Shown here in pieces: positions 57,057-64,000 of a DNA stretch of 64,000 bases (within the stretch, counting starts at the first letter, position 1; every line of letters begins with the position of its first letter). Source of the DNA: Tetracentron sinense. Taxonomy: Eukaryota; Streptophyta; Magnoliopsida; Trochodendrales; Trochodendraceae. The notes beneath the pieces were generated by a model. That model did no database searches, had not been told where the DNA came from, and saw only the letters and a list, made by a program, of their open reading frames with translations. The DNA is taken from positions 28,982,505 to 29,046,504 of the forward strand of contig CM026571.1 in assembly GCA_015143295.1 (NCBI GenBank). Direction: 5' to 3'. The position numbers were made by a program, and so were the translations under genes.

Positions 57057-57301
57057 ATGTTGTATGTATGATATAATATATTTATTGAGTGGAGATGAGA
57101 CAACCCTATTAATAATAAGGTGGGGCCGAGTCAGCTAAAAAAAGGATAGGGCTCGGGCATATATACATTGAGCTCATTTTTGAACCGAGCCTAACCATGC
57201 CCAGCTGAGCGCTATCAACTCAACCTATCTATAATCACCATACGTAAACTTAGCTGTATAGTGATATAAATGCCTTCATATTTTATATATCTATACATAT
57301 A

Positions 57302-59051
57302 TCTCTACTATTATAATGAGAGAAGCGGGGTTAAAAAGTTGGTTGATTTTTTTTCTAATATTCCTAATGAGTCCCAATCTTATGGTATCTTACTCTGAGC
57401 GTAGTTAATAAGGTGAATTTTCTATATTTTTCCTATTTTATCCATAAGTTCATCTGAAAAAAATTAAGATACTATGTTATCTTATTGGAGAAAATACATT
57501 TACACCCCATGAGGTTTGAGGAAAATACAAATAGACTCCCTCAGGTTTCAGAAAATAGATTAGGTACCCTACTTTTCAAAATATTGACACTTACACCACT
57601 TCCATCAGTTGACCATTAGTCAACTGACAGAATGATGATGTCATGTGATAAAATGATATGAACTACCAAAAATGCCCTCTCTAAAGTTGTCATTTTCAAC
57701 TTTTCTCATGTACAAAATTGTCCCCTCATTTTTAAATGAATTAAAATCCTCTAGGGGTGGCCATGTGTCCTTTTTGACACCCCTTGAGGTGGCCACGTGT
57801 CCTTCTTGACACCCCTTAAATGGGGTTAGATTCACCCACCCCTAGGGTTCACCTGTCCATCCGTTTTTTTTTCTAAATATTAATTCTTTTTTTAAAATTT
57901 GTTTTTAAGAAATTTTTAATATTAAAATATTTTTAAAAAGAATTAATATTTTTATAAAAAAAACCAAGGATGGGCAGGTGAACCCTAGGGGTGGCCACGT
58001 GTCCTTTTTGACACCCCTTGAAATAGCCACGTTTCCCTATTGACACCCCTTAACTGTGGTTAAGATTCACCCACCCCTAGGGTTCACTAACCCATCCTTG
58101 ATTTTTTTTTTTGTATTAATTCTTTTTTAAAATATCAATTCTTTTTTTAAAATTTAAAAATTGTTTTTAAGGCTTTTTTAATATTAAAATATTAAAAAAA
58201 AGGATTAATATTTTTTTTATAAAAAAAACCAAGGGTGGGCGGGTGAACCCTTGAGGTGGCCACGTGTCCTTTTTGACACCCTTTGAGGTAGCCACGTGTC
58301 CTTTTTGACACCCCCTTAAATGGGGTTAGATTCACCCACCCCTAGGGTTCACCCGTCCATCCTTTGTTTATTTAAAAAAATATTAATTCTTTTTAAAAAT
58401 ATTTTAATATTAAAAGAGCTTTAAAAACAGTTTTTAAAATTTTAAAAAATAATTAATATTTAGAAAGAAAAAAAAAAACCAGGATGGACGGGTGAACCCT
58501 AGGGGTGGGTGAATCTAACCCCATTTAAGAGGTGTCAAAAAGGACATGTGACCATCTCAAGGGATGTCAAAAAGGACACGTGGCCACCCCTAGAGGATTT
58601 GGCTTCATTTAAAAATGAAAATGAGGGGGCAATTTCTTATATGAGAAAAGTGGAAAATGACAACTTTAGTAGAGGGCATTTTTGATAGTTCATACTACTT
58701 TATCACATGACATCACCAATCTGTTAGTTGACTAACAGTCAACTGATGGAAGGGGTGTAAGTGTCAATATTTTGAAAAGTAGGGGTACCTAATGTATTTT
58801 CTGAAACCTGAGGAGTCTATGTATATTTTAATCAAACTTCAGGGGGTGTAAATGTATTTACTCCTATCTTATTTTAGATGAGAAAAGTTAGTAAGGGTAT
58901 TAAAGTAATATCAACTTCAACTAACTATAATCCCTCTATATCTATACCCAAAATATTTAATTATTTTTTGAAAATGTCCTCACTAAGATCTCTCTTCCTA
59001 GTCTCTCCCCCCTTCCCCTCTCCCACATGCATCGAACGTGCTGCCCACTAG
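57302..59051 (+). mobile_element. Non-autonomous Helitron, split by a Mutator-like element
   Basis: Begins TCTCTACTATTATAATGAGA directly after A. Ends CACATGCATCGAACGTGCTG then CCCACTAG directly before T. A weak hairpin (CATG...CGTG) lies just before the end. 5' TC, 3' CTAG and an A-T insertion site are Helitron hallmarks. Without the nested 57487-58864 element it is about 360 bp. No coding capacity. Confidence 0.7.
57487..58864. mobile_element. Mutator-like foldback element, perfect 9-bp target duplication
   Basis: The TIRs start GGAGAAAATACATTTACACC on the left and GGAGTAAATACATTTACACC from the right, and homology extends for about 250 bp on each side. TATCTTATT is present at 57478-57486 and 58865-58873. 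The centre (about 57735-58605) holds several inverted AT-rich blocks separated by copies of the GGCCACGTGTCC...TTCACCC motif. It has no coding capacity. Confidence 0.88.
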
Positions 59052-59061
59052 TATATATATA

Positions 59062-59409
59062 CTAGCAGAGACTTGTGCGATGCACGGAGGTGAATAAATA
59101 ATATAAAGTCCCTCACATGGACTAATCCCTCTCTACATTCTCTCTCTATCCCTCTTATCTCAATCTCTTATCATAGTCCCCTAAAACCCCCCCAATGGAT
59201 CAATACCTCTTATCACAATCTCCTAAAATCCCTCAAATGGATCAATAAATCTATACGATCTCTCCCTCTCTCTATATTCCTCCTACATATCACAATTCCT
59301 TAAAATCGCTCTCTTTTTTAGAGGTGCCACATCAGCACTTGTAGAATTCCAGGGATTGGGGTTTGGAGATCAAAGAGGAAAGTCTTATTTTTTTATATTA
59401 TAGTATAGA
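59062..59409 (-). mobile_element. Short non-autonomous Helitron (348 bp)
   Basis: On the minus strand it begins TCTATACTATAATATAAAA after A. It ends CCGTGCATCGCACAAGTC then TCTGCTAG before T, with hairpin GTGC-ATC-GCAC. It meets the preceding Helitron tail to tail, ten bases apart. Confidence 0.7.
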
Positions 59410-59479
59410 TATATTTATATATATCAAATTTATAATTGGATGTATAAAAAATTAATTTACTTGATTAACAAAATGGTCG

Positions 59480-60272
59480 AACTAAACCCAATGCCCTAAA
59501 TTCAAAAGAAGAGAAATTTTACTGGAACTTTTGATTCAAATTGGAGCCATTGAGTTTATATTCTTAACTTTATGCAATGCATGCTATTAGTCCCCTAGTT
59601 AAATTCCTTCCCATGGTCATGCTAAGAGTGGTGCTCGAGTGTAATACTCGGGCATCTACCAGAGAAAATCTGTTGTCGATAGGATCAAAAGGCCTTCATT
59701 GAAATTTGAAACCCTGGAAGATTTTTTATTTTTTCTAGGTTGCTCTTACTGAAGGTGGAATCCTGTAAAACCCTCTCAAATCCTAGAAGGTTTTCATTCC
59801 TCAACAAGCTCTTCTCCTCCGTGTTGGTGGTCACAATGACCACCTCTAATTTGGATCATCCGGCTTTTTGTATAGAAAACAACTGAAAACCAATTACTAA
59901 GGCTATACCTTCCATTTAGCAAACTCTGAAGTTCTGCATTGAAGAGATGACTCTTCAACTCTCTTCTCCTCCTTTAGCTGGATGGGGAGCCTTTTCCTTT
60001 TGGAACCAAAAGAACCCTTAGGGGCAAGAGTTAGGATCATCAGGGTCCTAGAATCCTACCCATCAAGGATTCTGGTCTACACATCAAATGGTGATTATGC
60101 CATTTTAAATATGACACACTAGTGTGCGTCTAGGGTGTACCGATTCTGGTGTACCTTAATGATCACCACCACATGATCAGACTCTTATCGGTATGCTTCG
60201 ATCAAACGGGAAGATTGATTCGGGGTTTTGAAATTAAACCCCGTGATCATTGTGTGACCACAAGATCTAACA
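59480..60272 (-). repeat. 3' LTR of a copia element (left edge uncertain)
   Basis: On the minus strand it begins TGTTAGATCTTGTGGTCAC directly after the polypurine tract AAGTGGGAGAA (60273-60283). The other end of the LTR is not resolved, because no second LTR is present for comparison. Confidence 0.55.
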
Positions 60273-60907
60273 TTCTCCCACTTGGTCTACAATGATCACG
60301 GTGACTTATTTATTTGAAAATCATTTTAAGAAAAAATTAGCCAGATGAAGACATTTTAAGGAAACATGACGAGTGGCCACTTTTTGAGAAAAACTTATCT
60401 TCCCAATCAAGATCGCGCAACACCCAACAACTTGGTTAGAAAAAATACAGTCAATATTGAATTATGGTGGTCATTATATTATCATATCAACATAAGACCT
60501 TCCATAGTCACAATACTTGCAGAATCCTTTGTCCAAGTCACTGCATTGGCATAATCTGTGCCGCATGAAACCTTATGGTGATCAACTCATGCTTATCCAT
60601 AATTGATCCTTACTTTCTTCACACAGGATCTCATGTGTGTCTTTCAGATGTTTTTATGACTATTACCGTCATACAATTGAGACCCGTCACCCTTCACATC
60701 TGAAACGAGGGTTTACCGACTGTGATGTCCAGTCACGTCTAGCCCAAGCCTTTAAGAGGATCTAACAACCTTCTAGATCTCCCTGTAAGCACTTTTGAGT
60801 CATTATGCTCACCTAGTGGTCTAGATACATCTGGGGACATAACATTTTGATATATAAATAGAGCAACATGCAATATGATTATCAAAACAAGTGTCATGAC
60901 TATCTCT

Positions 60908-61159
60908 TCAGCCAAATAGATCAAAATTATCTACAAGACGCATCTGAGCAACATGCTCCTGAAAAACTTTAGGGTTCAAACCCTTAGTCATAGGATCGGC
61001 AATCATTTGCTTTGTACTTATATGCTCTAATGACACTTGATGGTCTTGTACCTTTTCTATTACAAAAAGATATTTGATATCAATATGTTTGGAACCGCCA
61101 AAACTCTTGTTGTTCTTAGAAAAGAAAACTACTGCTTGATTATCACAAAATATTCTCAA
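60908..61159 (-). pseudogene. Copia RNase H
   Basis: RIFCDNQAVVFFSKNNKS, KHIDIKYLFVIEKVQ and KQMIADPMTKGLNPKVF are the usual copia RNase H landmarks, and the frame ends close to the polypurine tract. The segment upstream to 61470 is broken by stops. Confidence 0.85.
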
Positions 61160-61469
61160 CGGCCTGGAGATTGAATCAACAATCTAAAGACTGGAGAGTA
61201 GTGGCTTCATAACATGCCACAAATTCTGCCAGCATGGTGGATTATAAGTGTTTGCTTTACACTTTTCCATGAAATGGCTCCACCAGCTAATAAAAAGATG
61301 TATCTAGATGTGGATTTCTTATTGTCAAGGCAACTAGCGTAGTCATAATCTGAATAACCAGTCACCTTAAGATGATCAGACCTTTTGTATGTGAGTTTAT
61401 AATCTTTAGCCCCTACAAATATCGTGTTACCTTTTTAGCTGTTTTCCAGTGATCCATACCAGGATTACT

Positions 61470-61958
61470 CTAATATCTACCCAACATGCCAACTGCAAAT
61501 GCTATGTCCAGACGGGTGTAGACCATAGTATACATTAAACTTCCAATTTCTGATGCATAAGGAATGTGTTCCATCTCTTTTTGTTTAAGGTTGTTATTGG
61601 GACACTGAAACATGCAGAATTTATCACCTTTAACAATCGGTGCCACTCCCGGAGAACAATGCTGCATATTAAAATGTTTTAATATTTTATCAATATAAGC
61701 TTTCTGAGACAAACCAAGAAGACCACGAGATCGATCACGATGGATTTCAATTCCTATAACAAACGATGCTTCACCTAAATCTTTCATTTCAAAATTCTTT
61801 GACAGAAATTGTTTGGTTTCAAACAATATACCCAAATTACTGCTAGCTAGCAATATATCATCAACATAGAGAATCACGAAAATAAGCTTACTCCCACTGA
61901 TTTTCAGATATATGCATTCATCCACAACATTTTCTTTGAAACCAAAAGATGTAATCAC
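61470..61958 (-). pseudogene. Copia RT, catalytic part
   Basis: Contains FVILYVDDILLASSN with the YVDD box, then FEMKDLGEASFVIGIEIHRD, GLSQKAYIDKILKHFN and YASEIGSLMYTMVYTRLDI. Upstream, VDECIYLKI marks the beginning of this block. Confidence 0.88.
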
Positions 61959-62100
61959 TTCATCAAATTTTATATACCATTGTCGAGAAGCCTATTTTAA
62001 ACCATATAGAGATTTGTTTAACTTGCATACCAAATGCTCCATGCCTTTCAACACAAATCCTTCTAGTTGTTGTATATAAACATCTTCATGTAAATTACCA

Positions 62101-62487
62101 TTAAGAAAAGTAGTCTTCACATCCATCCATTTGGTGCAGCTCTAAATCAAAATGAGCAACTAATGCCATTATGATTCTCAATGAGTCCTTTTTAGAAACT
62201 GGAGAAAAAGTTTCCTTATAGTCAATTCCTTCTTTTTGAGTAAAACCCTTTGCAACCAACCTAGCCTTATGTCTTTCAACATTGCCTTTGGAATCACGCT
62301 TAGTTTTGAATACCCATTTACAACCAACTACCTTGATGTCCTTTGGTAATTCAATAAGATTCCAGACTTGATTCTTTTCCATTGACTTTAACTCATCATT
62401 CATGGCATTGATCCATTCACATGAATCAGAACTATCTATAGCTTGTTCAAACAAAATTGGATCATCATCCAAACCAATGTTAGTCAT
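62101..62487 (-). pseudogene. Copia RT, N-terminal part
   Basis: WINAMNDELKSMEKNQVWNL, KVVGCKWVFKTKRD, RHKARLVAKGFTQKEGIDY and FSPVSKKDSLRIIMALVAHF are present. At about 62110-62130 the frame slips in the expected MDVKTAFLNG segment (reads MDGCEDYFS). Confidence 0.87.
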
Positions 62488-62812
62488 TTTCTTGCAAATA
62501 CACTATATAGTCATTAGGAATGGCGGACTTTTTTTGTCTTTGAGACCTTCTCAATGGCATGTCAACAACAGGTGGAACAATCATAGTATCCACTTGAGAT
62601 GGTATATCATCAACTGTCTGGTCATTTGAACTAGTACCCTCAACAATAGTTTGAATAGTTAGCATTATGTTGAATAATAGATAAAGGTATATGGATATGA
62701 TCCTCTTCAAAAATGACATTTCTTGTTTTATCATTCTCACTGATCTCACCATCTTCAAGGAATTTGGCATCTCCAGACTCAACAATCTTTGTACTGTGAG
62801 AAGTGTAAGCAC
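62480..62812 (-). pseudogene. Copia linker between integrase and RT
   Basis: VESGDAKFLEDGEIS and a VIFEED segment are followed by LRRSQRQKKSAIPNDYIVYL, which leads into RT after a frameshift near 62480. The element is cut off upstream of this. Confidence 0.7.
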
Positions 62813-64000
62813 ACAATTTTTAAACCCCTATCTAACCATGGTTAAAACCTTTTAACCATGGTTATCCCCTGTCAAATTTCCTAAACCCTAGGTAAGCCTC
62901 TAGTTAGTCTTAGGACTCCCCCTAAGTCAAACCCTAGAAAACCCTAGAACCAAACCCTAATCCTAGGTAAACCCTAACTAAGCCCTAGGACTCAACCCTA
63001 GTTTCACCCTAATTAAACCTTAATGTAAAGCCCGTGCCCTAGGTGACCCTAGCCGAAGCCCTAGCCTAGCCCTAGAGCCCTTAGGGCTTGAACCCTCAAA
63101 TCCAGGGCCTATAAGGCCTAAACCCCTAGCTTGGGCCCACAAGGCCCAAAAAAACTAAGCCTAAAAACCCATACCTATTTGTGCTAGGCCAGGCCCAATT
63201 AAAATAAAATTTCTTATTGTCGGTAGAAGGTCTACCGACAATTTAAAAAATGCCTGTTTTCACAATGGTGGTAGACCCTCTACCGCTATTGCTTAAATCA
63301 AGTTTGCAGACTGCGTACACCACCTTGCACACTCCACCCTCACCTTAACTCTCCCTTCAGCCTTCTCACTCAACCTCCACCAGGTCCAACCCCCTCTTAG
63401 GCCTTCTCCTTAATCCCTTTTAGGTCCCCTAGGTTTTTTCCTATAAAACCCAACGTCACCAACAGTGCAAACGGTCTGCAAATCCTATAGGGCACCCCTG
63501 TTGAGGAATTCCCACTCCTCAGCCTCTTCCACATCTTGAACTTAATCCCAGGACCCCTGTTGGCCTGTCCTAAACCTCCTAACTACTGCAATACTGTCGG
63601 AGTGCACCACCACCTCACGCACAGACCACCACCCCTCTTCGGCAAGAGCAGAGCAGGGTAGGGCCCTGCCTCTCCCCACTTTTTCTTTCTTTTTTGAACT
63701 GCTGTGAGCCCCTGGTCAGCTCCAAGGGAGCTATTTGCTATTCATTGCTGGTGTTTAGTATGTAGACTGGACCCAACAGGGTGTTCACCTACCTTTGTCA
63801 TAGGTATGGTGAACCCCTACGGGTATAGCACCATTCTGCGAGCCTTGCAGACCTTCACAGATCCTCTGGGGGTCCCTCAGCTCATGAAGGAACCCCTGGT
63901 CATCACTGTGCACACCCCCATGGGCAAAAAAATTAGTTTTTAAGTAAAATCAGGAATGGCGAAAAACTCAGTACCGCCATTATGCACTTTCAGTTACAAT
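62805..64000 (+). mobile_element. Probable start of a Tat-like LTR, runs off the window
   Basis: TGTAAGCACACAATTTTTAA opens the stretch exactly where the copia element breaks. Tat/Ogre LTRs often open this way, and 36096 is similar. The stretch is rich in AAACCCTA, TAGCCCTAG and GGCCCA motifs, with no conserved ORF. The other end lies outside the window, so this is inference. Confidence 0.35.
63217..63241. repeat. Perfect hairpin, 11-bp arms
   Basis: TTGTCGGTAGA, loop AGG, then TCTACCGACAA. A second GGTAGA-ccc-TCTACC hairpin follows about 25 bp later. Confidence 0.7.

Larger units (their letters stand above)
59480..62812 (-). mobile_element. Truncated Ty1/copia element
   Basis: 3' LTR, polypurine tract, RNase H and RT are present. 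The 5' half (5' LTR, gag, protease, integrase core) is absent. The break near 62805-62812 coincides with a TGTAAGCACACAATTTTT start, so another LTR element probably inserted there. Confidence 0.75.

Noticed and set aside
1-64000. CRISPR-like arrays, operons or a defence-type gene cluster
   Set aside because: The tandem arrays seen have no unique spacers. The window is plant nuclear DNA with a single split gene and no prokaryotic gene arrangement.

Overview
The window looks like plant nuclear DNA, most likely from a eudicot with a large, repeat-rich genome. It carries GT-AG introns and Ty1/copia, Ty3/gypsy chromovirus and Athila-type retrotransposons with plant-type primer sites. It also carries hAT-, Mutator-, PIF- and CACTA-like DNA elements, Helitrons, and long AT, GA and TA microsatellites. 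I see no bacterial-style operon, no rRNA gene and no convincing tRNA gene. The species cannot be named from the sequence.

Only one host gene is well supported: a plant EF-hand calcium-binding protein on the + strand. Exons were found at 14815-14941, 15047-15119 and 24427-24696. The last intron is about 9.3 kb and is filled with old transposon debris. The first exon was not found.

Layout. 1-2030: no recognisable gene. 2031-5462: a hAT-like element split by a 3.1-kb solo LTR with a perfect 5-bp target duplication. 5463-14814: old copia and LINE remnants, a 300-bp direct duplication and three further hAT-like elements with perfect 8-bp target duplications. 14815-24771: the EF-hand gene. 25272-30409: a chromovirus (gypsy) on the - strand whose 5' LTR is replaced by a 106-bp near-perfect palindrome. 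30730-36086: a dispersed repeat split by an almost complete copia element (30971-35957). 36564-38737: a solo LTR. 40294-41414: a Helitron-like element carrying fused fragments of a BLOS2-like gene and a PPR-like gene. 41623-41931: three tandem copies of a Helitron 3' end. 42630-43393: a Tourist-like MITE and a Mutator-like foldback MITE. 46551-54404: an Athila-type element inserted in a tandemly duplicated 0.8-kb repeat and deleted for gag, protease and RT. 57302-59409: two Helitrons ending tail to tail, one of them split by a 1.4-kb Mutator-like foldback element. 59480-62812: a 5'-truncated copia element. 62805-64000: probably the start of another LTR that runs off the window.

All retrotransposon coding regions carry stops or frameshifts, so no element here looks autonomous. 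The most interesting features are structural: the gene-fragment fusion in a Helitron-like element, the palindromic LTR, the tail-to-tail Helitron pair, and a roughly 45-bp motif that recurs across several otherwise different elements.
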